Positions 19,373 to 29,414 are shown, counted from the stretch's first letter. The stretch: DNA of 64,000 nt from Hahella ganghwensis DSM 17046 (GCF_000376785.1 NZ_AQXX01000136.1:62001-126000), one strand, 5' to 3'. A program made the numbers and translations. The notes: generated from the letters alone by a model not told the origin.

Positions 19373-21022
19373 ATGTCACATCAATCTAATCTGATCAGTG
19401 AAGATATTCTCGAATACCTCAAGCAGCATGAACACAAGGAGCTGCTTCGCCTGTTAACTTGCGGAAGCGTGGATGACGGTAAAAGTACCCTTATCGGGCG
19501 ACTTCTTCATGACTCCAAAATGATCTATGAAGATCAGTTGGAAGCTATCAAAAAAGACAGTGCCAAAGGTGGCAATGCAGGCGAGAAACTCGACCTGTCA
19601 CTGCTGGTGGACGGACTGCAGGCTGAGCGCGAACAGGGCATCACGATTGACGTGGCCTACCGCTACTTCTCAACTGCCAAGCGTAAATTCATCATTGCAG
19701 ATACCCCAGGGCACGAACAGTACACGCGTAATATGGCCACCGGTGCCTCTACGGCTCAACTGGCAATTATTCTGATTGATGCCCGTCACGGCGTATTGAC
19801 ACAAACAAAGCGCCACAGTTTTATTGCCTCTTTGCTGGGTATTGAACACATCCTGGTCGCCATCAACAAAATGGACCTGGTCGACTACAGTCAGGAGCGG
19901 TACGAGGAAATCAAGCAGGATTACCTGGAATTCTCCAAAGGCATCACTCTAAATGACCTGAAATTCGTCCCCATCTCTGCACTGGATGGCGACAACGTGG
20001 TGACTAACTCTGACAAGATGTCCTGGTACACAGACAAGCCTTTGATGGAAATTCTGGAAACCGTAGAAACAGCCAAAGACAAAAATGTCAGCGATTTCCG
20101 CCTGCCGGTACAGTATGTTAACCGGCCAAACCTGGACTTCCGAGGCTATAGCGGCACCATCGCTTCCGGCATTATTCGCAAAGGTGACGAGGTCATGGTA
20201 CTGCCCAGCAGAAAAACCAGCACCGTCGAATCTATTGTGACCTTTGACGGAGACCTCGAAGAAGCCTTTATTGATCAAGCCGTTACTCTGACCCTGGCTG
20301 ATGAAATCGACATCAGCCGAGGTGATACCCTGGTCAAGCCGGACAATGTCCCGCCCGTTTCCAATCGGTTTCAGGCTCACATTGTGTGGATGAACGAAGA
20401 TGCAATGCTTCCCGGCCGTCAGTACTACATCAAACAGGCGACCACACTGGCAACAGGCTCAGTCAGCAAGATTCACCATCTTATTGATGTCAACACCATG
20501 GAAGAGTCAACCAGTGACAGGCTGAACCTGAACGAAATCGGACTGTGTGAAGTCACGCTGAACCAGCCACTGGCATTCGACCCCTACAGCCGAAACCGTG
20601 CTACAGGGGCCTTTATCATTGTTGATCGCCTGACTAACGTCACGATTGGCGCCGGCATGATCGAAGAAGCAGTAGACGATGCCGACATCACCGCTTTCAA
20701 TCCTGTCAGTGAAGCAGAGAGAGAAGCACGGAACGGTCACAAACCTGGCGTCATCAGTGTATCAGGACAAGCGGTAGACAAGCTTGCCCACGCACTGGAA
20801 CGTAATCTGTTTGAACGTGGATGTGCCGTCGTCGCCATTGAGCAACCTGTCACACCTGAGACCATCAGGGCTCTCACACAGGCTGGCCTGCTCGTGATTC
20901 TAAGCCAGGATGTTGCGGATATTACGCCTGTAGCGACCGCCAGTGCCGACAATGAAGCCAGTGTTTCCAAGGCATTGGGGCAGATTATCGGTGAGCTGCG
21001 CAAAGGCCACTTCCTGAAGTAA
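19373..21022 (+). CDS. cysN: Sulfate adenylyltransferase subunit 1 with degenerate APS-kinase-like tail
   Basis: CysN is the GTPase subunit of ATP sulfurylase. The translation-factor-type G domain is complete: P-loop [10 protein letters not shown] (near 32), DTPGHEQY and NKMD; elongation-factor-like barrel domains follow to about residue 450. The protein has 549 residues against about 475 for stand-alone CysN and about 630 for CysN-CysC fusions. The last ~94 residues (from [10 protein letters not shown]) align by eye with the start of APS kinase: [21 protein letters not shown] sits where CysC has a P-loop, but the GxxxxGKS/T core is lost, and the region ends after only 94 residues. I read it as a relic or regulatory APS-kinase domain without kinase function. 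No separate cysC is visible in this window. Confidence 0.95.
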   Translation: MSHQSNLISEDILEYLKQHEHKELLRLLTCGSVDDGKSTLIGRLLHDSKMIYEDQLEAIKKDSAKGGNAGEKLDLSLLVDGLQAEREQGITIDVAYRYFSTAKRKFIIADTPGHEQYTRNMATGASTAQLAIILIDARHGVLTQTKRHSFIASLLGIEHILVAINKMDLVDYSQERYEEIKQDYLEFSKGITLNDLKFVPISALDGDNVVTNSDKMSWYTDKPLMEILETVETAKDKNVSDFRLPVQYVNRPNLDFRGYSGTIASGIIRKGDEVMVLPSRKTSTVESIVTFDGDLEEAFIDQAVTLTLADEIDISRGDTLVKPDNVPPVSNRFQAHIVWMNEDAMLPGRQYYIKQATTLATGSVSKIHHLIDVNTMEESTSDRLNLNEIGLCEVTLNQPLAFDPYSRNRATGAFIIVDRLTNVTIGAGMIEEAVDDADITAFNPVSEAEREARNGHKPGVISVSGQAVDKLAHALERNLFERGCAVVAIEQPVTPETIRALTQAGLLVILSQDVADITPVATASADNEASVSKALGQIIGELRKGHFLK

Positions 21023-21042
21023 CCGGTATCAAGCCTCGCAAC

Positions 21043-21077
21043 AAAGAAGCCCGGCATCACCGGGCTTCTTTTATTTT
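21043..21077 (+). terminator. Intrinsic terminator of cysDN
   Basis: An 11-bp perfect stem (AAGAAGCCCGG / CCGGGCTTCTT, loop CATCA) followed by TTATTTT. A strong Rho-independent terminator 22 bases after the cysN stop. Confidence 0.92.
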
Positions 21078-21100
21078 CAGCGGAAAAAGCGATCCACACC

Positions 21101-21128
21101 TTGTCTGACTGGCGGAAAGATTTACAAT
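21101..21128 (+). promoter_or_regulatory. Probable promoter of yejK
   Basis: TTGTCT (21101-21106) and TACAAT (21123-21128) are 16 bases apart and lie between the cysDN terminator and the yejK start, 38 bases ahead of its ATG. Confidence 0.5.
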
Positions 21129-21166
21129 CACCGTCTTTCGTACCAACCCCCTACTGAGGAGCATTC

Positions 21167-22216
21167 ATGGCTATTCGCGAGCTATGCATTCAAACACTGG
21201 AAAAATTCGCAGAAGAAGAACCCTGCCAAATTAAAACTCCAGAAAGCCTCCCCTCCTCCAACGCCGACGTTGATTCGGTTTACCACACGCTGCGCCGACT
21301 GTTCGCAGGCAAAGCCGGCAAGGGGTTTGGGAAATTGCATATGCAGGCCGAACACACTGTCATTGGTCCCTGGATCAAGGAATGGTACGAAGGAAAACTG
21401 CCGTTCTCAAGCCTGACCAAGAACGCATTAGGGGCCATCAAGGAACGACTAGACCCGGTTCCTCAGATTACTCAAAGCTACTTAATGTGGATACACGACC
21501 AACAGGGCGATGCACGCAATCTATTTCTCTTTATGATTGAAAGCAGCGTGACCCAGGCGATCACCTCAGACCTGACACTGGAACCGATTGAGCACCTGGA
21601 CCCACAGGGCATGAGCTTTGGCATCCGCATTGAACTGGGGCCACTATTCGATCAGGCAAACACGGAAAACAATGAAGATGCAGTTACTGTATACCTGCAA
21701 AAAAGCATGCGAAAACTGGGAGAAGCCGCCTGCCACGCCTTTGGGTTTGCCAGCCTGGTCGACACAGCCAAACAGACTGAGGCCATGCTGACCGGTATTG
21801 AGCGATTTACCGAACAGCTGGACGCAAAAACCGCGGCACAGTTTAAGAAGAAAGCCGTAGAGTTTTGTCAGGATCAGGAAAAGATGGGTGAAGCGGTAGA
21901 GCTTGATGAGTTATCACTCAACATTGATGAGCAGCAACCAGAGCGATTTTCCCAGTTTATTCGTGAAAACCTGCCAGAAACCCCAACCACAATGCGTCCG
22001 GACAGCCGCAAATTAAAGCAATTAGTAAGATTTGCCGGTCGCGGCCATGGGGTAAGCCTGTCATTTTCATCAGATGTCATCAATGAAAGTATTATTTACG
22101 ATGACAGTAAAGATGCGCTGATTATTACGGACATCCCCAAAGCGCTCAAAGCCCAGTTGAAACGCTACCTGAACCAACAGGGAGATGAATACGAAAATCA
22201 GGAGTCAGGGGGCTGA
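21167..22216 (+). CDS. Nucleoid-associated protein YejK (NdpA)
   Basis: A 349-residue member of the YejK/NdpA family (E. coli 335), abundant nucleoid-associated proteins that bind DNA and interact with topoisomerase IV in E. coli. Family features include the C-terminal block KLKQLVRFAGRGHGVSLSFSSDVI near residue 285 and the acidic central region. A good ribosome site (CTGAGGAG) lies before the ATG. Its 3' end overlaps by 19 bases with the convergent REC-EAL gene. Confidence 0.9.
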   Translation: MAIRELCIQTLEKFAEEEPCQIKTPESLPSSNADVDSVYHTLRRLFAGKAGKGFGKLHMQAEHTVIGPWIKEWYEGKLPFSSLTKNALGAIKERLDPVPQITQSYLMWIHDQQGDARNLFLFMIESSVTQAITSDLTLEPIEHLDPQGMSFGIRIELGPLFDQANTENNEDAVTVYLQKSMRKLGEAACHAFGFASLVDTAKQTEAMLTGIERFTEQLDAKTAAQFKKKAVEFCQDQEKMGEAVELDELSLNIDEQQPERFSQFIRENLPETPTTMRPDSRKLKQLVRFAGRGHGVSLSFSSDVINESIIYDDSKDALIITDIPKALKAQLKRYLNQQGDEYENQESGG

Positions 22217-23400
22217 AACCCGGCCTCCAGCCATTTGATAAAATCCTCAATCCCCATGGGTCGTGCAATAAAGTAACCCTGAATGGTATCGCACCCGATA
22301 TCAGCGACACAGTCAAAGACATCTCGGGTTTCCACCCCCTCAGCGACTACTTTCATATTGAAATCACGCGCCAATTGAATGGATGACCGCACAATGGCCC
22401 CACCATGGGAGTGGCTGGTGGTGACCTCACTGACAAATCCCCGGTCGATTTTCAGCTCACTGAACGGGATTTCCTTCAAGCGGTCCAGAGAAGAATAACC
22501 GGTACCAAAGTCATCAATCGACAGGGAAAAACCAAGCAAGTGCAAACGGGTAAGCACTTCCAGCATATTACTCCTACGTCGGGAAATTCGCGATTCCGTG
22601 ACTTCCAGCGTAATTTGCGAAGGTGAAACGCCGTATTTCAGTAACAGTTGCTCAAGCAGGTTTGGCAACTCCCGATCTTCCAGGGTTTCTACTGAAAAGT
22701 TGATCGCATAGTGAAAATCAGGCCAATTTGCTTCAAGGCGCTTGATATCCTGCAGCACCAGCATCAACAGTTGAAAAGTCAGCTTATCCATCAACCCGTA
22801 TTCTTCTGCTACAGGAATAAAGAAGAAAGGCGCCAGATACCCACGCGTACTATCTTTCCAGCGGGCCAGCACTTCCACACCGGTCACCCTCTGGCGCCGG
22901 ACATCCCATTTGGGCTGATAAAAGGGACGAAGCGAACTCTCCAATTCCGCTTCCACCCGCTCCGGTGAAAGTGGGCGTAAGGCTATAGGTGTTGAGGATT
23001 CTTCATAGTGTTGGGTTTCTTTACCCAGCAACAGGGATTTCAGGTCTTTTAGCTGAATAGGCTTTTTCAGTCGACCAATCATTTTCAGGGATTGGGATTC
23101 AGCTAGGTGATGAACGGTATCAAGCACTCGCTGATCTTCACCACTGATAATAATAATCCCGCCCTTGAACCTGATCGCTGCGAGCTCATTCAGAAAGGAG
23201 GGGCCATCCAATTGGGGCATACGAAGATCACAAAGGAGTATATCAGGCTCTGTTTCGCCGGATTTGATCAGATCAAGCGCAGACTTGCTACTGGAAGTGG
23301 TCGTCACTCCAGCCACGCCAATCCGGCCTAACTGGTGCTCCATGACTTTTAGAAGTGTTGGGTCATCATCGACCACGAGAACCTTTAAGTGCGATAGCAC
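22198..23400 (-). CDS. Response regulator with EAL phosphodiesterase domain
   Basis: A 400-residue protein with a receiver domain (residues 1-125; acidic pocket DDD near 11-13, phospho-acceptor Asp58 in LLCDLRMPQ, Lys in RLKKPIQ) and an EAL domain (from about 150). The EAL metal and base residues appear kept: EVLARW, NFSVETL, EVTESR, IDDFGTGYSSL, ELKIDRGFV and AEGVET. It should therefore hydrolyse c-di-GMP on phosphorylation. The GTG start has AGGGG six bases upstream. It lies 228 bases downstream of the REC-GGDEF-EAL gene, in the same direction, and may receive phosphate from the same kinase (inference). Confidence 0.9.
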   Translation of the reverse strand: MLSHLKVLVVDDDPTLLKVMEHQLGRIGVAGVTTTSSSKSALDLIKSGETEPDILLCDLRMPQLDGPSFLNELAAIRFKGGIIIISGEDQRVLDTVHHLAESQSLKMIGRLKKPIQLKDLKSLLLGKETQHYEESSTPIALRPLSPERVEAELESSLRPFYQPKWDVRRQRVTGVEVLARWKDSTRGYLAPFFFIPVAEEYGLMDKLTFQLLMLVLQDIKRLEANWPDFHYAINFSVETLEDRELPNLLEQLLLKYGVSPSQITLEVTESRISRRRSNMLEVLTRLHLLGFSLSIDDFGTGYSSLDRLKEIPFSELKIDRGFVSEVTTSHSHGGAIVRSSIQLARDFNMKVVAEGVETRDVFDCVADIGCDTIQGYFIARPMGIEDFIKWLEAGFQPPDS

Positions 23401-23628
23401 ATGCGTCCCCTAGCGTGTCATTATTCTCAAACTTAAGATGGGGTCCGATGAACCCAGCCTTGTTTCTCTATGAAAAGCTTATCTCTGTGAAAAGAATAGT
23501 TCTCTGTCCACGAAATGTCATGCCTGACCGTGCGGAAAACGGAACAACATCAACTAATATGGTTGTAACAAGTGTCCATGACAGACCCAATAAGCGTTGA
23601 ACAGGGAGCGCAGAAGCCTCCGACCGAT

Positions 23629-25884
23629 TCACGTTGTGGCATCTGCTTTCTTGTGAAACCGCTGAGCGATCATTTGAACGGCTTCATCAGCCGGTCTAGC
23701 CTCTGAGAAATAGAATCCCTGGATTTCCTGGCATCCCAGTTTCTTCAGATACTCCAACTGAGTCGAGGTCTCAACCCCTTCCGCCACAATATTTAGCTTA
23801 AGTCCATGAGCCATCGAGATAATGGCATTGACGATACATGCTTCATCGTTGTCCTGGATATCCTGGACAAAAGTCTTGTCTACTTTCAAGGTATTGATTG
23901 GCAATCGGTTAAGGCAGCTTAATGACGAGTATCCTGTCCCAAAATCATCAATGGCAATCGTGACTCCATAACCGGCAATTTCCCGCAACTTTCCAACCAG
24001 AGAATCCAGATCTGTCATGATCATGTTTTCGGTCAACTCGATCTCAAGGTTCTCAGGGGGGAACTGCAATTCCTCCAGCATACTAGTAAGCATAGGAACG
24101 AACTGCGGATGCTCAATCTGCGCCATAGCAAAGTTCACCGCCAGTCGAATATTGCCATAGCCACCATCAAGCCATCTCTTGACCTCAATGCAGGCGTTTC
24201 GCAATACCCATTCACTGATGTCCACGATCAGCCTGGTCTCTTCCGCCAACGGAATGAACTGCCCGGGATACAATATCCCACGAGTCGGGTGATGCCATCT
24301 TACCAGAGCCTCCACACCGATAATTTCACCTGTGGTAGAGCTGATCTGCGGCTGGTAATAAACCCGGAACTCCCCATTATCAAGTGCTTTACGCATATCG
24401 CGCTCAATTTCAAGACGATTACTGGCATTCACGACCATAGAGTCCGAAAAGAATTGGTAACCCTCTTTGCCACGCCCCTTCACGTGATACATGGCAATAT
24501 CAGCATTTTGAATCAACTGCTCCATATTGGTACCGGCTTCAGGAAACACCGCAATCCCGACACTCACACCGACAAAAGCTTCATGCTCCGCAAGCATGAA
24601 AGGCTCTTTCAAGACATTGATCACCTTGCGGGCCACCTGGCGTGCATCTTCCCGGCCACTGATTTCAGGTAGCAGCAGAACAAATTCATCACCACCAAAA
24701 CGAGATAACGTGTCGCCCTCCCTTAAGCACTTCTGCAGACGAAGCGCCACAGACTGCAGAAGTCTGTCACCCATGGCATGTCCGAGCGTATCATTCACAA
24801 CCTTAAACCGATCCAGATCCAGGAAAAGTACTGCCAGTCGGTTCTGACGCCGACGACACTGTGCGATAGCCATATTCAGACGATCTTTAAACAGTGCCCG
24901 GTTAGGCAAGCGGGTCAGTAGATCGTGATATGCCTGAAAATTGATAAAGTCTTCCGCTTCCTTCCTTTCGGTAATATCCCTTGCCGTTCCATAAATACCG
25001 ATGAAATCCTGGGAATCCAGGGCCTGATGAGTTGATTTATCGGCCAACATGGCATTTTTCTGTGCCTCCCCTCCGGTAGAAAAAGTACCCCGAGTAATGG
25101 GAAACACTGTCAATTCGAAGTGACGGGTGGCATGTTTATCGCCACGTGGCCGGATATCGATTTCAATATTCCGGATAGTACAGTTCCCTTTATCAAACCC
25201 CCGGGTGCTTTCTTTTAACCTGGCCAGCTCATCAGGTTCCAGCACATTACGGAAGTGCTTACCTACCAGGTCCTTCCGGTGATAACCCAGAAGTGCTTCC
25301 GCCTTATTATTGACAAAGGTAAAGCACCCTTCCCTATCCAACATGAAAACAATATCCGGAGAGCTGTTCACAATATAGCGATGCAGAACACTCGATTTTT
25401 GCAATCGCTCATGCAACATGATGTGTTCCCGCTCCATCTGGCGCTTTAGCAAAACCCGTGCAATCGTGGTGCTCAACTCTTCAGGAGCAAAGGGTTTCTT
25501 TATGTAATCCTCAGCACCTCTTCGCAAAGCGGTACTGACAGAAGTAAATGTAGTCTCGCCACTGACGACGACAATAGAGGTCGCAATATCGCGGTCAGCC
25601 ATAAAGCGCATCACCTGATGCCCATTCAGATCATCCATACGCAGGTCCAGCAACGCCAGATCGTATTGTCGCTTGGCCAGCATTTGACAGGCAGGTTTGC
25701 CGCCGGAGGCAGTATCAGCCTCGTATCCCATACGTGTGAGCAACATCTGTAAGCTGTCCAGCATCCGCGGCTCATCATCCACGACAAGTATTCTGGCTTG
25801 CCTGCGTGAATCTATGGCGCTAGGGTCCTTTAACATTTTTCTGGATTCTCTAATTTGATCACGACGACCGTCACTGCTCATCAT
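23629..25884 (-). CDS. Response regulator with PAS, GGDEF and EAL domains
   Basis: A 751-residue c-di-GMP enzyme. Domains in order: REC (about 28-150, phospho-acceptor Asp80 in LALLDLRM), PAS (about 165-310, SPDIVFMLDREGCFTFVNNK), GGDEF (about 312-480) with an intact GGDEF at 397-401 and the inhibitory RxxD site (REGD, 388-391) five residues before it, and EAL (about 485-745) with EALVRWHHP and the DDFGTGYSSL core. Both synthase and hydrolase sites look competent. I start at the ATG pair at 25884, which overlaps the end of the histidine kinase and has GGAGAGG just upstream; a longer reading from 25929 is less likely. The overlap implies co-translation with the kinase. Confidence 0.92.
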   Translation of the reverse strand: MMSSDGRRDQIRESRKMLKDPSAIDSRRQARILVVDDEPRMLDSLQMLLTRMGYEADTASGGKPACQMLAKRQYDLALLDLRMDDLNGHQVMRFMADRDIATSIVVVSGETTFTSVSTALRRGAEDYIKKPFAPEELSTTIARVLLKRQMEREHIMLHERLQKSSVLHRYIVNSSPDIVFMLDREGCFTFVNNKAEALLGYHRKDLVGKHFRNVLEPDELARLKESTRGFDKGNCTIRNIEIDIRPRGDKHATRHFELTVFPITRGTFSTGGEAQKNAMLADKSTHQALDSQDFIGIYGTARDITERKEAEDFINFQAYHDLLTRLPNRALFKDRLNMAIAQCRRRQNRLAVLFLDLDRFKVVNDTLGHAMGDRLLQSVALRLQKCLREGDTLSRFGGDEFVLLLPEISGREDARQVARKVINVLKEPFMLAEHEAFVGVSVGIAVFPEAGTNMEQLIQNADIAMYHVKGRGKEGYQFFSDSMVVNASNRLEIERDMRKALDNGEFRVYYQPQISSTTGEIIGVEALVRWHHPTRGILYPGQFIPLAEETRLIVDISEWVLRNACIEVKRWLDGGYGNIRLAVNFAMAQIEHPQFVPMLTSMLEELQFPPENLEIELTENMIMTDLDSLVGKLREIAGYGVTIAIDDFGTGYSSLSCLNRLPINTLKVDKTFVQDIQDNDEACIVNAIISMAHGLKLNIVAEGVETSTQLEYLKKLGCQEIQGFYFSEARPADEAVQMIAQRFHKKADATT

Positions 25885-28036
25885 CGCCCTCTCCACCGGA
25901 GACCGGCCTGGCAGGAAGGAGAATTTCAAACTCAGTGCCCTGTCGACTGCTACGACAACTGATACTGCCCTTCATCTCATTCACCAGATTCCTTGATATG
26001 CTGAGCCCAAGCCCCGAATGGCCTTCACCTTTGGTGGTTTTGCCGGGCTCAAACAAGTTGGAGAGAATCCCTTCCGGCAGACCGGGACCAGTATCCTTGA
26101 TTACTATTTCAATATAATTCCTTCCATTGACATTAACCTGATGATCTGTGTAAATCGTCAGACTTCCCCCCTCAGACATGGCTTCCACAGCGTTCTTGAT
26201 CAGGTTGACTAATACCTGTCGAAGGTACTGCCGTTGCCCATGCTGTAACGACAGCTCCTCATCCAGCTCGACGTCACAATCAATACCGTGGCTAATAAAA
26301 ATTGAAGACGAGAATAATTTGACTAATTCCCGAATTTCACGATTGATATCCAGGGCATCAGTCGTATTTTCTTCCGGCTCCCGAAGATCCCGCAGCCGCA
26401 TTAGAATCTGGCCGGCACGATCAATCTCCTCACGAATAATGTCCAATTCCTGCTGGTCTATCCCCTGGTCAGATAATCTTGCTGACAGGATTTCCAGGTA
26501 ATTCCGAACGATCGCCAGCGGGTTGTTGGCTTCGTGAGCAATTTCCCGAAGTCTCAGTTGCAAGTCCTCCTCCGCCATTTCGCGGGTCACTTTTTCTGCA
26601 ACCTTTATAACGGCCAGGCTACGGCTTCCCGCAGCATCGGCAAACAGCCTGAGAACCCGATTCAACGACAGAGAGTGCTCAGGAGTCCTGGCTGATCCCA
26701 GCACCAGCACGCCAACCAGCGTTCCCTCGCTATGCATTGGTACGCAAACCATGTCGGTTGTCTGCATCATCGATAGAAAGTGTTGATCAAACACTGGGAG
26801 CTCACCTGTGGTTTCACGCCAGTCAGATGAAGAGAGTACTTTGTTTTGCAGCGCCGCCGTGGCAATCAGGCTACGCTCGTTTTCCAAGGGAACTTTCAGA
26901 TCAATGTGGCGATCATTCTGGGAGTTACCACTGGCCGTCTGGATCAGTGACTCCTCTCCGCCTCCCTCCCAGAACCTGAGACATTCACCGTCGGACAGTA
27001 ATATTCGAACGGCCGGATAGCCAAACAGCAGATACGCCACCTCTTCAATGGCTTGGTGTAACTGCTGACGAGACATTGCCGTTTCCAGATGCTGTTGAGC
27101 GGATCTGACTAAACTCAGAGCCCGTATATGCTTGGCCAGCATGATTCGTTTATGCTCGTCGCTTTCATTTCCGGAATCATGCTCAGCATCGGAGGTCAGT
27201 TCAATTTGCAGAGATTGAGCGACTGACAAAACTTCACGCCGGATTCGATGCTGGATCTCTTCCACCAGAGCGGGCGTTAGTCCAAACAGCCTCTCAGCAG
27301 AATCCAGGGCGGAGCTACCCGGTCCGGCATCGTCCGTGCAAAGATGGCTTGCCAGATGTATCACCTTGACAAGATGGTGCGCATCCAACACCAGAGACAC
27401 CGGCGCCCGGTGATATTTGACTGCTGCGGCAGCAAAATCCCCCTGCCCCCACCGAGTCATCAACCAGCCCCCCACCTCAGCCTGATTCATACCAAATGTA
27501 TCAGTTTCGAATTGAAGCCATCGTTTGATTTCCTGACCACTGAGCCTGAGTTCCGATAACTCGTCAGGGAAATTATTTTTGAGCACCAGCTCACCGATGT
27601 TGTGCAGTAAACCAATCAGGTAAGCATGCTCCGGATGAGGATAACTCGTCAGCGTGGCAATCGCTTTGGCATATAGCGCCGTGGTCAGGGAATTGCTCCA
27701 GAAGGATTTAAGATACTGAGTCTGGCTGGTATTAAACTCGGAAAAGAATTGCTGAATGGAAACCGTGATAGCGATCGTTTTGATGCGCTCTGTTCCAATC
27801 ACAAGAAGGGCACGATCGACAGATGTCGCACTATTCTGACACAGATAGGTCGGTGAGTTGGCAACTGCAACCACTTTAGCCGCCATTACGGAATCGCGGC
27901 TGATAATGTCCGAAATCTGCTTGAAGTTGAATGATGAATCAAGACAGCCATCCAGAATTTCAGTCAGCACATGTGGTAGCGTCGGTAGCTTATTGACTTT
28001 CAGCTCTTCAAACAGAAGATCGTAACGACTTGTCAT
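25871..28036 (-). CDS. HDOD - GAF - histidine kinase
   Basis: A protein of 721 residues from ATG 28036 (or 738 from a GTG at 28087; neither has a strong ribosome site). Domains: N-terminal HDOD (about 10-215, LPTLPHVLTEILDG, then IGLLHNIGELVL), a GAF-like sensory part (about 310-470), HisKA with the phospho-acceptor His in LREIAHEANNPLAIV (His501 from the ATG), and HATPase with N-box NLIKNAVEAM and G-boxes DTGPGLP and GHSGLGLSI. There is no transmembrane segment, so it is cytosolic. HDOD proteins often link to cell-cycle or c-di-GMP control. The following regulator overlaps by 14 bases, making a kinase-regulator operon. The variation HEANNP in place of HELRNP-type H-boxes is typical of the HDOD-kinase group. 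Confidence 0.9.
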   Translation of the reverse strand: MTSRYDLLFEELKVNKLPTLPHVLTEILDGCLDSSFNFKQISDIISRDSVMAAKVVAVANSPTYLCQNSATSVDRALLVIGTERIKTIAITVSIQQFFSEFNTSQTQYLKSFWSNSLTTALYAKAIATLTSYPHPEHAYLIGLLHNIGELVLKNNFPDELSELRLSGQEIKRWLQFETDTFGMNQAEVGGWLMTRWGQGDFAAAAVKYHRAPVSLVLDAHHLVKVIHLASHLCTDDAGPGSSALDSAERLFGLTPALVEEIQHRIRREVLSVAQSLQIELTSDAEHDSGNESDEHKRIMLAKHIRALSLVRSAQQHLETAMSRQQLHQAIEEVAYLLFGYPAVRILLSDGECLRFWEGGGEESLIQTASGNSQNDRHIDLKVPLENERSLIATAALQNKVLSSSDWRETTGELPVFDQHFLSMMQTTDMVCVPMHSEGTLVGVLVLGSARTPEHSLSLNRVLRLFADAAGSRSLAVIKVAEKVTREMAEEDLQLRLREIAHEANNPLAIVRNYLEILSARLSDQGIDQQELDIIREEIDRAGQILMRLRDLREPEENTTDALDINREIRELVKLFSSSIFISHGIDCDVELDEELSLQHGQRQYLRQVLVNLIKNAVEAMSEGGSLTIYTDHQVNVNGRNYIEIVIKDTGPGLPEGILSNLFEPGKTTKGEGHSGLGLSISRNLVNEMKGSISCRSSRQGTEFEILLPARPVSGGEGDDEQ

Positions 28037-28087
28037 AAAATAAGTCCACAATAAACCCTGTTTAGGTTCAGGCGAAAATGACTTCAC

Positions 28088-28424
28088 CAGACCAAAGGCC
28101 TGATTTTATTATTTGCTGTCAACGCCGAATCATCATTCATCGGAATTGTTAGACAGCATGCTTAAAATAGCCCAAATTGGTGATTGATATTACTTTATTT
28201 TCAGGGTAGCAGAAGATTACTACGTCTGGTCATCTCTGCATAGGCCTCGCCGCCATAAACGTGTGATTTCGTTTTGTCTTAACGGCATTTTACAATTGTT
28301 GATATTTAACCGGCTGAATTTTGGTCAATACACGCTATCCTCTGCCGTTTACCGTGGACACCTGGTTAATTGAAAACCAAGCAAGGAAGCCTGCTGCCTA
28401 ACGACAATATTCGGAGCAACTTTC
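28088..28424. other. Divergent promoter region between the HDOD kinase and MinD-like genes
   Basis: AT-rich sequence of about 340 bases. I found -10-like runs but no confidently spaced promoter, no sigma-54 element and no inverted repeat. The bidirectional position suggests shared control of the two signalling units. Confidence 0.35.
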
Positions 28425-29414
28425 TTGACTGTAGAGCGCAAGTATCCCACACCGAAAGTGTCAGATACCCCCAAAAGTCACCCAAGAGTCATTGCCGTTA
28501 CCAGCGGAAAAGGCGGAGTGGGTAAAACCAGCATTTCCGTCAACCTGGCGATTGCGCTGGCACGAACATCCTCAAAGGTCTGCCTGTTCGATGCCGACAT
28601 GAGCCTTGCCAATGTCAACATCATGCTGGGACTCACTCCCCAATACACACTGGAACACCTTCTCTCCGGCGAGAAAACACTGAACGAGATTCTGCTCGAC
28701 GGCCCCAAAGGAATAAAGATTGTTCCCGGAGCCTCCGGCTTTGTGCACTGTGTTGACTGGGAGCATCAGCAACAGCGCCTGCTGATCTCCGCGTTACAGT
28801 CCATGGAACCAAAGTTTGAATACATTATTATCGATACCGCAGCCGGGATCGCACCGAACGTCATGCATTTTATCGGCGCAGCGCAACTGGCAACGGTCGT
28901 TATAACTCCCGAACCCACATCACTGACAGATGCGTTTTCACTCCTGAAGGCACTCAAAAGGCGCGGCTATAAACGAGGTGTTCAGGTCATTCTCAATATG
29001 GCGCAGGATGCGCGATCTGCAGGTAGAATCTATCGACGGTTTGAAGCTGCCGTAGACAAGTATCTGGGTCTGACGACGGAATTTATGGGTTCAGTGTGGA
29101 CAGATCCCAGTATGCGTGAGGCCGTTTCCAGACAACACCCGGTGACACTCCTCCCTGCTTCAGATCCTTCGTGCCGCACTTTTTACAGACTGGCGCAGCG
29201 ATTGACCGAAATCTTTGACCAGGAGAACATTTCTCAACATTCTTTTGCCGCTTACTGGCAACGTCTGATTCAACACAGTGCCGGCAGGAAACCAAAGCCA
29301 TCCCCCCCCCTGTTCAGGCAGATGATCCTGAAACACGCTGGCAAAACATCAGAACGGGTGTATCAGACTTTGTTTCCCGCTCCGACACCACCCCAGAGCA
29401 GGTATTGGAGCTGA
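28425..29414 (+). CDS. MinD/FleN-like ParA-family ATPase, frame broken at a C9 tract
   Basis: The first ~293 residues are a complete deviant-Walker ATPase: GKGGVGKTSISVNLA (near 28), Walker A' CLFDADMSLANVN, and switch II IIIDTAAGI. FleN, FlhG and MinD relatives position flagella or division sites. It starts at TTG with GGAGC seven bases upstream. The frame as given ends with about 35 unremarkable residues (LFRQMILKHAGKTSERVYQT and onward). At 29302-29310 is a run of nine C inside a proline-rich linker. Adding one C (or losing two) joins the ATPase to the following frame with no stops, giving one protein of about 435 residues. I judge the real product to be that fusion, with the C9 tract either a sequencing error or a phase-variable switch. 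Confidence 0.85.
   Translation: MTVERKYPTPKVSDTPKSHPRVIAVTSGKGGVGKTSISVNLAIALARTSSKVCLFDADMSLANVNIMLGLTPQYTLEHLLSGEKTLNEILLDGPKGIKIVPGASGFVHCVDWEHQQQRLLISALQSMEPKFEYIIIDTAAGIAPNVMHFIGAAQLATVVITPEPTSLTDAFSLLKALKRRGYKRGVQVILNMAQDARSAGRIYRRFEAAVDKYLGLTTEFMGSVWTDPSMREAVSRQHPVTLLPASDPSCRTFYRLAQRLTEIFDQENISQHSFAAYWQRLIQHSAGRKPKPSPPLFRQMILKHAGKTSERVYQTLFPAPTPPQSRYWS
29302..29310 (+). repeat. Poly-C tract (C9), frameshift site
   Basis: Nine C in a row within the MinD-like coding sequence, the longest homopolymer that I noticed in a gene here. The reading frame changes exactly at this point (see the two flanking CDS entries). Confidence 0.95.
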
